From: Betaproteobacteria bacterium RIFCSPLOWO2_12_FULL_68_20
GTDB taxonomy: Bacteria; Pseudomonadota; Gammaproteobacteria; Burkholderiales; SG8-39
Direction of reading: 5' to 3'
Length of the DNA: 34,677 nt
Assembly: GCA_001770655.1 (NCBI GenBank)
Contig: MERQ01000081.1
Location: 1 to 34,677 of the forward strand
The notes under the pieces were generated by a model. That model was not told the DNA's origin. It saw only the letters and a list, made by a program, of their open reading frames with translations, and did not search any database. The translations under genes were made by a program, and so were the position numbers. Of the stretch, positions 1 through 6,970 are shown one piece after another. The first letter of the stretch is position 1, and the number at the start of each line of letters is the position of its first letter.

Positions 1-1046
1 TCCAGCCGGCGGTTGAGCTCCCGGACACTTAGTCCCAGCAGCTCGGCGCACTTGGATTCGGAGATGGCGCCTTCGGAGACGGCCCGGTAGCAAAGACGCC
101 TAAATCGCTCGGGCTTCTCCGGCGGAATGGCGCCGGGCTCGGCGTACGGCGGTTTTCGCCAGCCGCGCCGCACGAACTCCTCGTACAGCCGCTTCATCGT
201 CGGCGCGTCGATGATCTCCAGGTCCTTCAACCGGTAGGCAATCGCCTGAATGCTCGTCTTGAAGAGAATTTTCAGCTCGAGCAGCTCGCCGAGCGAGATC
301 GACTCGCGGTGCTTGCCCACTTCCCGCCAGAGCGTTTCTGCGGGCATGAGAAAGGCGCTGGCGAAGCGGTGCGCCAGCTTCTCCCCTCTCGCGCCTTCGG
401 GCGCCTGCAGGACGTGGTGCGCAAGTTCGTGCGCGAGCGTGAAGCGCTGCCGTTCGCCCGTGTCTTCCTGGTTGACGATGACGATGGGGACGTCCGCGCC
501 TTTGCTGCGGTGTGCGAGGCACATCAGCCCCGAAATCCGCTCCCCCAGCTTGAGCGGGATGACCTTGATCCCCCGCTCCTCCAGAAACTCGGTCAGGTCG
601 GGGATGGAGTCGGAACCGAGGTTCCAGGCTGAGCGCAGGCGGCCGGCTGCGAGCTCGGCATCGGCAAGCTCCTCGACGCGATAGGGCGAGCCCTGGGGCC
701 GCGACCAGCTCGCGCTTCCCACGCCGACAAAGTCCTCGATTTCGAGGTAGCGCTCGACTTCGCTCAGCACGGAAGCCTTGATCGAAGCCTCTTCCTTCCT
801 GCTCGTGATCAGGTTCTTGCGGAACTCGACCGATTCGAGCGTGAGGTCGTTCTGGCCGAGCAGGTAGCTCTCGGGCACGCCGAGCGCGCGCGCCAGGGCC
901 GCCAGCACGTCGGAGCCGGGCATCATCTCGTCCCGCTCATATTTACTAAGTGCTTGCGCAGACACCATTTTGTCCAGCTTCGCTTCCAGGTCGCGCAACG
1001 ACATCCCCGCGGCCGTGCGGGCGAGCTGAAGCCGCTTACCGATCAT
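1..1046 (-). CDS. XRE-family HTH / ImmA-IrrE metallopeptidase, 3' end outside the window
   Basis: The frame is open from ATG at 1046 to the left edge (348 codons), so the C-terminus is missing. Residues 5-60 form a Cro/C1-type helix-turn-helix that begins MIGKRLQLARTAAGMSLRDL. Residues 150-260 form an ImmA/IrrE (DUF955) peptidase domain with the zinc motif HELAH at 206-210. Proteins of this architecture usually bind DNA as repressors and are inactivated by, or cleave, a partner regulator in mobile elements and toxin-antitoxin loci. A good ribosome site (CAGGAG) lies a few bases before the ATG. The gene is divergent from the HNH pair, and the two promoters overlap, so it probably represses that pair and itself. 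The family call is firm; the regulatory target is inferred. Confidence 0.93.
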   Translation of the reverse strand, partial: MIGKRLQLARTAAGMSLRDLEAKLDKMVSAQALSKYERDEMMPGSDVLAALARALGVPESYLLGQNDLTLESVEFRKNLITSRKEEASIKASVLSEVERYLEIEDFVGVGSASWSRPQGSPYRVEELADAELAAGRLRSAWNLGSDSIPDLTEFLEERGIKVIPLKLGERISGLMCLAHRSKGADVPIVIVNQEDTGERQRFTLAHELAHHVLQAPEGARGEKLAHRFASAFLMPAETLWREVGKHRESISLGELLELKILFKTSIQAIAYRLKDLEIIDAPTMKRLYEEFVRRGWRKPPYAEPGAIPPEKPERFRRLCYRAVSEGAISESKCAELLGLSVRELNRRL

Positions 1047-1076
1047 GGTGAGCTCCTGGGGGTCGGGTTCCGATGG

Positions 1077-1104
1077 TTGACAATTTTAAGTTTATTATTA
1101 TCAT
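1077..1104 (+). promoter_or_regulatory. Promoter of the HNH gene pair
   Basis: TTGACA at 1077-1082, a 16-bp spacer, then TATCAT at 1099-1104. This is the most AT-rich stretch of the area. It also contains an inverted repeat, GTTTA with TAAAC about 12 bp apart, that could be an operator. The leader to the ATG at 1185 would be about 75 nt. Confidence 0.6.
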
Positions 1105-1111
1105 TTGTAAA
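1083..1111 (-). promoter_or_regulatory. Promoter of the XRE/ImmA gene, overlapping the HNH promoter
   Basis: On the minus strand, TTTACA (1111-1106), a 17-bp spacer and TAAAAT (1088-1083) each differ from consensus at one base. The element lies on top of the opposite-strand promoter, so only one could be occupied at a time. That fits a regulator and its target set. Confidence 0.6.
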
Positions 1112-1184
1112 CCTCGGTGCTGGGCCCTAGGATATCCCGTCCGCCGGCCGCCAGCACCGGGACCCATTAAACAGGAGGCCAGCG

Positions 1185-1487
1185 ATGGCACGCAATCCCA
1201 ACACCACCTCCGGCGGTGGAAAGTTCGACGACGCGACGATCGAAGCAGTCTGGAAGAAGGGCACCCCGGAGCCGGGTCTCACCAATTATCGTAAGGACAC
1301 GTGCAGCGCGTCGATGCAGCGGCAGAAATATGGCGAGACTGTGCAGTACGGCTGGGAGATCGATCACATCCAGCCGGTGTCGAAGGGAGGTTCCGACAGT
1401 CTCAGCAATCTGCAGCCGCTCCAGTGGGAGAACAACCGGCACAAGGGCGATTCCACGTCGGGCAACTACTGCAAGATTACGACCTGA
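1185..1487 (+). CDS. Small HNH endonuclease
   Basis: A 100-residue protein with an HNH signature in its second half: WEIDHIQPVSKGGSD with D60-H61, then N75, N84 and H86 in the order expected for the beta-beta-alpha metal fold. It lacks the CxxC zinc knuckles seen in many HNH proteins. The start is set by a strong ribosome site (AGGAGG) upstream of ATG 1185. The next gene begins 7 bp after the stop and is a distant paralogue: both share FDDAT followed by a short helix and the WEIDH core. HNH proteins nick or cut DNA or RNA; nothing here shows the substrate. The partner XRE/ImmA regulator suggests mobile-element or defence function. Confidence 0.85.
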   Translation: MARNPNTTSGGGKFDDATIEAVWKKGTPEPGLTNYRKDTCSASMQRQKYGETVQYGWEIDHIQPVSKGGSDSLSNLQPLQWENNRHKGDSTSGNYCKITT

Positions 1488-1494
1488 GGCCGAC

Positions 1495-1923
1495 ATGAAC
1501 AGGTTCGATGACGCGACCCGGCGAGCTGTATTCGCCAAGACCAACGGGCATTGCCATTTGTGCGGCGAACCAATGGCGTTTTCCAACTACGGCAATCACG
1601 GCGTGCGCGGCGCCTGGGAAATCGACCATTCGGTTCCGCGATCTAAAGGCGGCACGGATCACTTGAACAACCTCTACGCGGCGCACACCGTCTGCAATCG
1701 CGCTAAGCAGGCGCGTTCGAGCGCGAGCGTGAGGAGAGAGAATGGCCACAGCCGCCCGCCGATGTCAGCGGCGGCGATGAAGCAGGTGAAGGCAGACGAC
1801 GCGTGGACCGGCGCGATTGCTGGAGGGTTGGTCGGCGCGCGCTTCGGGGGCTTTCCCGGGATGCTGATCGGCGCCGCGATCGGCGCACTCGGCGCCTACG
1901 CGGTCGACCGGGGGCCCGGCTAG
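1495..1923 (+). CDS. HNH endonuclease with glycine-zipper C-terminus
   Basis: A 142-residue protein starting at ATG 1495, 7 bp after the upstream HNH gene. C20/C23 with H64/C67 can form a zinc knuckle around the WEIDHSVPRSKGGTDHLNNL core (D44-H45). After residue 100 the protein changes to a glycine- and alanine-rich segment (about 104-136) with GxxxG spacing, typical of a glycine zipper or small membrane-inserting helix pair. A nuclease joined to such a tail is unusual and may be held at the membrane. The last 4 bases overlap the convergent helicase remnant. Nuclease family is clear; the tail's role is inference. The longer open frame that reaches upstream to 1216 overlaps the first HNH gene and is not used. 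Confidence 0.85.
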   Translation: MNRFDDATRRAVFAKTNGHCHLCGEPMAFSNYGNHGVRGAWEIDHSVPRSKGGTDHLNNLYAAHTVCNRAKQARSSASVRRENGHSRPPMSAAAMKQVKADDAWTGAIAGGLVGARFGGFPGMLIGAAIGALGAYAVDRGPG

Positions 1924-2498
1924 ACCAGGGACCAGCGGATCGCGAACAATTCTCTCCGTTCCACTTTCTGGGTGAGCTTGCCTTCGATGTTGCCGATCAG
2001 GTCTTCGCGCTGCCGGTCGACCTGGTCCTGCGCGTCGAAGAGCGAGCGCCGCCGATGGTTGCGCTGGGCTTCAAGGGCCTTGATCTTCTTCTGCCCTTCC
2101 AGTTTCTCTTCCAGGGTGAGCGAGGTGGTGGTGGCGCGTCGGGCTTCTTTAATTTGCCTGTCGAGCTCCTTGATCTCGCGCTCCAGGCCCAGTTTCAGGT
2201 CATCGGCCCAGCCTTCGAGCTTATCGATCTCGGCCTCGAAGATGCGCCCGTTGCGCTCGGATATGCCGCGCTGAATCGCTTCCTGCTTCGCCGCGACGAT
2301 TCCCTCCAGTGACGAGGCCGGCGAAGCGCCGGCGGGTTGTCCGAGCACCTCGCCCGGCAGGCTGAGAAGGCGCGCGGCGATTTCTATTTGCCATAAGGCC
2401 GCTTGTGTACCGGGCTCGCAGCCGCGCCAGGATCGATCATAGCGAGAAGCACCGCTCACCGACCTGAAACACGCCGCAACCCGCGCATTTCGCGGCAC
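1920..2498 (-). pseudogene. Truncated C-terminus of a large SNF2/DEAD-type helicase
   Basis: Residues from about 63 to 192 of this frame form a charged coiled coil (ERNGRIFEAEIDKLEGWADD, then RNHRRRSLFDAQDQVDRQRE) ending in LFAIRWSLV. This is the pattern I know from the extreme C-terminus of very large SNF2-like or DISARM-type helicases. None of the helicase motifs (Walker A, DEAH) is present here or in the next 300 bases upstream on this strand, so about 90% of the gene is gone. The first 60 residues look like read-through of non-coding DNA. It is probably a relic of a defence or restriction locus. Recognition is by memory of the family, not by search. Confidence 0.6.
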
Positions 2499-2780
2499 GG
2501 ACGCGAAGGAATTTCCTATCCTTAGAAAAGCCGCAGTTATCAGCGTTACTCCCGCTTGCGTTCCGTAAACACAGGGCCTGCAGACACCCAGGAGCCGCGC
2601 GGCACGGAAATCTACTACCGGGGCTTAGCGCGGGCAATGCGAATCCCTGCAGGTGCGCGAGTGACCGCTTCGGGTCCGAAAGCGGTCATCCGCAGAGCCG
2701 GTCTCGCGCTAATTCGAGCGGCGGGTTACGCTGCTTTGCATCATTCATCCCCGCACCGGTTACACGAGGAGGCAACAATC
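2313..2780. other. Non-coding gap with one palindrome
   Basis: Between the recognisable helicase fragment and ridA I see no convincing gene. The region holds the palindrome at 2662-2688 and the ridA ribosome site. Open frames here have no family likeness. Confidence 0.5.
2662..2688. repeat. REP-like palindrome
   Basis: The arms TGACCGCTT and AAGCGGTCA pair perfectly over 9 bp around a GGGTC-type loop, with further pairing inside. Short GC-rich palindromes with this core are common between genes in Proteobacteria. I see only one copy in the window. No T-tract follows, so it is not a standard terminator. Confidence 0.5.
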
Positions 2781-3161
2781 ATGGAACGCCACGTAGTGCA
2801 CACGGACAAGGTGCCGCCAGCGAGGGTCCCGCTCTCGCAAGCGATCAAGGTGGGCGAATGGGTCTTCGCCTCAGGCCAACTCGGGATGGACCCGAAAACC
2901 GGACGCCTGGCCGATGGCGGGATCAAGGCCGAGACGCGGCAGGTATGCGAAAACCTCAAGGCGGTGCTGGCAGCGGCCGGCTCTTCGCTGGGAAAGGTCG
3001 CCAAGGTCACCATCTACATGGCCGACCTCGGGGAGCTCATGGCAATGAACGAGGTCTTCAGCGAGTACTTTCGGCAGGATCCGCCGGCGCGGACAACGTT
3101 CCAGGCTGGCGGGCTGATCGCGGGAGCGCGAGTCGAGATCCAGGCTATAGCGACCACATAA
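2781..3161 (+). CDS. ridA: RidA family enamine/imine deaminase
   Basis: A 126-residue protein, the standard length for the YjgF/YER057c/UK114 family. RidA trimers hydrolyse reactive 2-aminoacrylate and related enamines formed by PLP enzymes. ASGQLG at 30-35, the carboxylate-binding R104 in PPARTTF and E119 in ARVEIQAIA are all in place, so it should be an active deaminase of the RidA or a near subgroup. ATG 2781 is chosen because GAGGAGG lies 8 bp upstream; the longer open frame reaching back to 2556 has no family likeness. It ends 2 bp from the convergent SDR gene. A housekeeping role is likely; any link to the nearby radical SAM operon is guesswork. Confidence 0.93.
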   Translation: MERHVVHTDKVPPARVPLSQAIKVGEWVFASGQLGMDPKTGRLADGGIKAETRQVCENLKAVLAAAGSSLGKVAKVTIYMADLGELMAMNEVFSEYFRQDPPARTTFQAGGLIAGARVEIQAIATT

Positions 3162-3162
3162 T

Positions 3163-4146
3163 TCAGTCCCCGAGCGCACGCGCCCGGCCGACATAAGTCG
3201 GCACGATGTCCTCGATCGCCTTCGCCCGGATACCGAGCTCGCTCAAACCCGGCAGCGCCCCGCTCGCCAAATTGTCCCTCCTGAGCAGATCGACCTGGCT
3301 GGTGGTGAGCGGCGGGCTGGGCAGAAGCTCGAACAAGCGCGCCTGGACCTCGGCCACGGCGAAGGGCACCGGCACGAGCAAGCGCCGCTTGCCGAGCAGA
3401 CGCAGCACAAAGCCGACCAGCTCGCGCAGCGTGTACGCGCCGGGGCCGGCGAGCTCATAGGTCTGGCCGGCGCTCCCGCGCTCGGCGAGCACGCGGGCGA
3501 TCGCCTCCGCCACGTCCTCCACATAAACGGGCTGCACGCGAGTGTGGCCGCCGCCGATCAAAGGCACGACGGGAAACAGGCGGGCGATGTCCGCGAGCGC
3601 GCCGAACAGGGCGTCGCCCGGACCGAACATCGCGCCAGGCCGCACGACGGTGGCGCCCGGGAACGCCTGCCTCGCGGCGAGCTCGCCGCGGCCGCGCGCC
3701 CGGATGTAGGGGGACGGCGACTGCGGATCGGCGCCGATGCCGGAGACGAGCACGAGCCGTGCTACGCCGGCGGCAAACGCCTCCTGCGCGAGCGTCCTCG
3801 CGCCCTGCACGTGAACCGACTCGAAGCTCACGCCCGCCTTCTCTACGTAGGCGGAGACGGCGTTCACGACGGCGTCGGCCCCGGCGACGGCGGCGGCGAC
3901 CGAGGCCGGGTCGCGCACGTCGGCGCGCAAGACCTGGACATGGTCCGGATCAGGAAGGACGTTCCGCGCCCGCTCGGGAGACCGGACCGCGACGCGCACG
4001 CTCGCCCCTTCACCGGCGAGCCGCCGCACGAGCCGCCGGCCGAGGAAGCCCGTGCCGCCGAATACGCAGACGTTAACGATCGACTCTCGTCCGCCAGTAG
4101 CCGGGACGGCGGCTTTGGTGCGCGACGACCTCGATGCGCAACACAT
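3163..4146 (-). CDS. NDUFA9-like NAD(P)-dependent SDR, start unresolved
   Basis: An atypical short-chain dehydrogenase or epimerase of the complex I NDUFA9-like type. The Rossmann motif VFGGTGFLGRRL opens the conserved region, VVRPGAMFGPGD and QPVYVEDVAEAI follow, and the C-terminus fits a sugar-epimerase-like fold. Relatives bind NADPH in quinone or complex I biology. The domain should begin near VNVCVFGG (4077), but no ATG, GTG or TTG is there: the codons are ATC GTT AAC. The only canonical start is ATG 4146, which has no ribosome site and lies 74 bp inside the ParE gene. Either AUC at 4080 is used or the native start was displaced when the toxin-antitoxin pair arrived. Function of the fold is sure; substrate is unknown. 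Confidence 0.82.
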   Translation of the reverse strand: MCCASRSSRTKAAVPATGGRESIVNVCVFGGTGFLGRRLVRRLAGEGASVRVAVRSPERARNVLPDPDHVQVLRADVRDPASVAAAVAGADAVVNAVSAYVEKAGVSFESVHVQGARTLAQEAFAAGVARLVLVSGIGADPQSPSPYIRARGRGELAARQAFPGATVVRPGAMFGPGDALFGALADIARLFPVVPLIGGGHTRVQPVYVEDVAEAIARVLAERGSAGQTYELAGPGAYTLRELVGFVLRLLGKRRLLVPVPFAVAEVQARLFELLPSPPLTTSQVDLLRRDNLASGALPGLSELGIRAKAIEDIVPTYVGRARALGD

Positions 4147-4369
4147 CGGATGTGGCGCTGTAGTACAGCGTGAAGGGAAAACGGTTCAGGATGAACCTGC
4201 GGAGATCGGGATCCGCGGGAGCGCCGATCTCGGGATGCTCGAGCAGAATTTCCGTTGCGCGCCGGACTTCGTCTTCGAAGCGCTCGCCCAAGCCCGGGAC
4301 CTGAAGTTCGTAATGCGCCGCCGCCTCGATGAGTTCCAGCTCCGCTTCCGGGTGGAACTCGAGCTTCAC
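4073..4369 (-). CDS. RelE/ParE-family toxin
   Basis: A 98-residue protein with the ParE pattern: an early helical pair (LEFHPEAELELIEAAAHYE), the central beta hairpin RRFILNRFPFTLYYSA, and the late VLRIEVVAHQSRRPGYW. ParE toxins poison gyrase, while RelE relatives cleave mRNA on the ribosome; sequence alone does not separate these here. It starts 4 bp inside the antitoxin gene (ATGA overlap), so antitoxin comes first and translation is coupled. Its stop codon falls exactly at the conserved start of the following SDR gene. Confidence 0.88.
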   Translation of the reverse strand: MKLEFHPEAELELIEAAAHYELQVPGLGERFEDEVRRATEILLEHPEIGAPADPDLRRFILNRFPFTLYYSATSDVLRIEVVAHQSRRPGYWRTRVDR

Positions 4370-4599
4370 CGTTTCAGGCGCGCGCGGAGATTCTCAAAGA
4401 CACGCTCGCCGGGAACGGGCTGCACTTTTCCTTCGACTACCTCTCGATGCCGTCTTTGCGCCTCCTCCAGCCATGCGCGCTCGACGTCGGGGTCGGCCGG
4501 ACCGTCAAGCTCGGCGATCAATGCGCGGACCAGTTCGGTCTTGTCTTCGAGACTCAATGACCGGATCCTAGACTCGATTTCGGCGACAACGCTCGACAT
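4366..4599 (-). CDS. Addiction-module antitoxin, Unstab_antitox family
   Basis: A 77-residue acidic, helical protein with the family pattern of 'addiction module component' antitoxins (PF09720): an N-terminal helix with LSLEDKTELVRALIAEL, then ADPDVERAWLEEAQRRHREV, then a basic tail. It should bind and neutralise the ParE-like toxin encoded immediately downstream. ATG 4599 is preferred because GGAGGT lies 7 bp upstream; a GTG two codons earlier would overlap that site. Such antitoxins usually autoregulate with the toxin, but no operator was recognised in the short upstream gap. Confidence 0.85.
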   Translation of the reverse strand: MSSVVAEIESRIRSLSLEDKTELVRALIAELDGPADPDVERAWLEEAQRRHREVVEGKVQPVPGERVFENLRARLKR

Positions 4600-4667
4600 G
4601 GCCACCTCCGAAAGTTTCGCTGGCTCCGACAGTTTAGCGCGGCATGTCGTTGACCGGGAAAAGGTGA

Positions 4668-4970
4668 TCAGGCGGCCTTCAGCACTTCGACCTCGCGGTC
4701 GAGCTTGCCGGCGATGGCGTCCTTGGCGACTTCCAGATCGTAGTGCGACTGCAGGTTCATCCAGAACTGCGCCTCCATGCCGAAGAACTTGCCAAGCCGC
4801 AGCGCGGTGTCGGCCGTGATGGCGCGCTTGCCGAGGACGATCTCGTTGATGCGGCGGGGCGGTACGCCGATGCCCTTGGCGAGGCGGTACTGGCTGATTT
4901 CCAGCCCCTTGAGGAAGTCTTCCGCGAGCACCACGCCGGGGTGCACGGGATCGAATTTGCGCTTGGCCAT
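4668..4970 (-). CDS. higA: HigA-type antitoxin (XRE family)
   Basis: A 100-residue HigA/VapI-like protein. It begins MAKRKFDPVHPGVVLAEDFL, continues with a helix-turn-helix (SQYRLAKGIGVPPRRINEIV) and the family signature KRAITADTALRLGKFF, and ends with FWMNLQSHYDLEVAK. HigA neutralises the HigB mRNA interferase and represses its own promoter. The gene is complete, but no intact higB lies upstream: only a 15-codon piece of HigB remains. ATG 4970 is chosen because AAGGAGAA lies 8 bp upstream and because the protein then matches the family start. Its first 33 bases lie in the 47-bp direct repeat. It is an orphan antitoxin unless it controls another toxin. Confidence 0.92.
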   Translation of the reverse strand: MAKRKFDPVHPGVVLAEDFLKGLEISQYRLAKGIGVPPRRINEIVLGKRAITADTALRLGKFFGMEAQFWMNLQSHYDLEVAKDAIAGKLDREVEVLKAA

Positions 4971-4984
4971 GCCGTTCTCCTTCA
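4938..4984. repeat. 47-bp direct repeat, left copy
   Basis: Matches 9997-10043 in the same orientation at 46 of 47 positions. It covers the higB stop, the higA ribosome site and the first 11 codons of higA. The two copies bracket the five-gene radical SAM operon. Confidence 0.95.
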
Positions 4985-5029
4985 TAGGCGCCACTGGTCG
5001 TTGATGCGAATGCTGTGCTGCCCTGCCCG
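4982..5029 (-). pseudogene. higB remnant, internal piece
   Basis: The frame RAGQHSIRINDQWR followed by Leu-stop matches the central strand of HigB toxins, which normally continue CFxWKxGDAxxVEIVDYH before the stop. That last part is missing here, as is all of the N-terminus. The stop codon and the higA ribosome site follow at the normal spacing. Confidence 0.8.
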
Positions 5030-5040
5030 CCGCGCCGTAT

Positions 5041-6303
5041 TCACCGCCTCTCGGCGGCAGGCGCTACCGTCGCTGGATACTCGGGGCGGATATCGAAGTG
5101 CAGCCGGCGATGGGCGATGCGCAGAGCCGTTTCCGCAGCCGCGGGACTCGCTGCTTGGGAAAAGATGAACCCGAGGTAGCTCGCCCCGTCGGGAGGCGGC
5201 GCCACGATCTGGCCGGGCTCCGCCGTAATGGCGACGCCGGTGACGCCAGGCACCGACTGCGCGGCGGCGAGGCCTTCGACCCCACGGTAAATGCCGCGCC
5301 GTGGAATCGGGATCATCATCACGCCCGCCGCGCCGCCGGTGACGGAGAGCGATGGGACCGATCCGGCCACCGCCTGGCGCAACATCAACTCCTCCAGGCT
5401 CATGCCCAGCAGATGGACGAGCGCGCGCCCGCACAGGCCACCGATGGAGCGGGCCGCGACCTCCAGGATCCAGATCCCCTGGTCGTTGACCCGCACTTCG
5501 GCGTGCACTGGCCCGGTCACGAGCCCGGCGGCGCCGCAGGCGCGCGCCACCTCCTCATGGATGCGGCCCTGGAGCGGCTGCGGCAGCCGCGACGGCGTGA
5601 TGTAGAGCGTTTCCTCGAAGTAGGGCCCGTCCAGCGGATCGGGCTTGTCGAACAGGGCGAGGGTGGTCAACTCCCCTCGTTGCAGGCGGCCTTCCAGGGC
5701 GTACTCGCGCCCCGGAATGAAGTCCTCGATGATGAGGCCGAGCTCCTCGGCGTCGCGGTCGGCACGGGTCTGGATGGCCCGCACCCAGTTCACGGCCCGC
5801 AGCAGCGCTTCGGGATCGTCGGCACGGATCACGCCGCGGCTTGCCGACAGGCGCCGGGCCTTCACCACCACGGGGAGCTGCAGCTCGGGAAGCAGTTTCC
5901 GCGGATCTTCTCCGCTCGGCAGGTGATGGAATCCGGGACAGCGGAATTCCCGTTCCCGGAGCAGCCGCCGGAACGCCAGCTTGTCGCGCACCCGGCGCAC
6001 CGCCTGGGCGGGATTTCCCGGCAGGCCAAGACGCTCCGCAAGCATGGCCGCGAGCTCGACTCCAGAATCGTCCACGGCCAGCACCGCGTCCGGGATGCCT
6101 TTCATCTCGCGCAGCACGGTGTCCGCCGCCTGCACCGGCCGGTCGAAATGCAGCGCCATGATCGGAGACAGGCCCCAGGACGGGGCCAACTGGTGACAGT
6201 AGTTGGCCGCGGCCACGATTTCCACGCCCAGCTTTCCGGCGGCCGCGAGAAAGTCGTTGTTGCGGTAGCCGGTCGTCGGCAGAAGCAGCAGCACGCGCTT
6301 CAT
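5041..6303 (-). CDS. ATP-grasp carboxylate-amine ligase-like protein
   Basis: A 420-residue ATP-grasp enzyme. The N-terminal pre-ATP-grasp domain (MKRVLLLLPTTGYR) leads to a nucleotide-binding region with VVVKARRLSASRGV and the hinge LGLIIEDFIPGREYALEG, then the metal-site region VHAEVRVNDQGIWILEVAARSIGG. It ends with a segment resembling the C-terminal part of carbamoyl-phosphate-synthase-like ligases (VTGVAITAEPGQIV). The family joins a carboxylate, activated as acyl phosphate, to an amine or thiol. It starts in an ATGA overlap with the DUF169 gene and is the last gene of the radical SAM operon. The substrate is unknown; a small amino-acid-like product is a reasonable inference. Confidence 0.87.
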   Translation of the reverse strand: MKRVLLLLPTTGYRNNDFLAAAGKLGVEIVAAANYCHQLAPSWGLSPIMALHFDRPVQAADTVLREMKGIPDAVLAVDDSGVELAAMLAERLGLPGNPAQAVRRVRDKLAFRRLLREREFRCPGFHHLPSGEDPRKLLPELQLPVVVKARRLSASRGVIRADDPEALLRAVNWVRAIQTRADRDAEELGLIIEDFIPGREYALEGRLQRGELTTLALFDKPDPLDGPYFEETLYITPSRLPQPLQGRIHEEVARACGAAGLVTGPVHAEVRVNDQGIWILEVAARSIGGLCGRALVHLLGMSLEELMLRQAVAGSVPSLSVTGGAAGVMMIPIPRRGIYRGVEGLAAAQSVPGVTGVAITAEPGQIVAPPPDGASYLGFIFSQAASPAAAETALRIAHRRLHFDIRPEYPATVAPAAERR

Positions 6304-6962
6304 GGCTGAAGCTGGGTCTTTCGATCGCGGTAATACCTTTCCATCGCCGCGTTCGCCTCGTGCACTTCGGCAACCCTCTCGAGCACAGCTTCCCATTTGT
6401 CGCCGGGAATGGCCACATACATTTCTTCGTCCGGCAGGCCGGTAAATGTCCGGTTGCCTTTGCAGCCGAGCGAAATGGATGTCTGGCGGCTTGCCATTGT
6501 CAGTGGAAGGACGGCGCAGGCCGGACGACCCAGCGCGTTCGCAACGGCGCCACCCGCCCCTGCCTTGATGGCGGCTTCGTAGATCAGCATGGCCTGCGCC
6601 GGCTTCGCAGCGATCAGCACCAGATCGGGCTTGAAGCCGGCGTTCTCCATCGGGCCGTAGGCCACGGTGCCGGGAGATCGGGCGAGCGTGGGGATGCCCG
6701 GCACCTCCGCGGTCTCGACGTAGTGGTTTCGCGCCATGAAAGCGACCGTGTCGTTCAGCTCGTGCGCACGCTCGGCCGGGAGCGCGATGCTGTGGGTATG
6801 ACTTCCGACGGCGCAGTTGTAGTGATCGGCGGGAACCGTATAGAACGTCTGCCCGTCCATGGCTTTTTTCCAGAACACGCAGCCGGCAGGCACGGGCCCG
6901 CCTTCCCAGCGCGGGATGCCCGGAGGCGGCGAGTCGAAAAAGCCTATGGCGACGGCTTTCAT
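6300..6962 (-). CDS. DUF169 family protein
   Basis: A 220-residue protein of the uncharacterised DUF169 family. Recognisable parts are the VPAGCVFWKKAMDGQTFY region, NCAVGSHTHSIALP, VAYGPMENAGFKPDLVLI and the cysteine-containing SLGCKGNRTFTGL near the end. Conserved cysteines in these segments suggest metal or cofactor binding, but no activity is established. ATG 6962 lies 8 bp after the radical SAM stop with a GAGAG site in the gap, and its own stop overlaps the ATP-grasp start. The spacing makes it part of one operon with the radical SAM enzyme. DUF169 proteins also occur in methanogens and anaerobes. Confidence 0.85.
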   Translation of the reverse strand: MKAVAIGFFDSPPPGIPRWEGGPVPAGCVFWKKAMDGQTFYTVPADHYNCAVGSHTHSIALPAERAHELNDTVAFMARNHYVETAEVPGIPTLARSPGTVAYGPMENAGFKPDLVLIAAKPAQAMLIYEAAIKAGAGGAVANALGRPACAVLPLTMASRQTSISLGCKGNRTFTGLPDEEMYVAIPGDKWEAVLERVAEVHEANAAMERYYRDRKTQLQP

Positions 6963-6970
6963 GGGCACTC

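Noticed and set aside
1216-1494. N-terminal extension of the second HNH protein
   Set aside because: It reads the first HNH gene in another frame and is arginine/serine-rich; ATG 1495 gives the family start.
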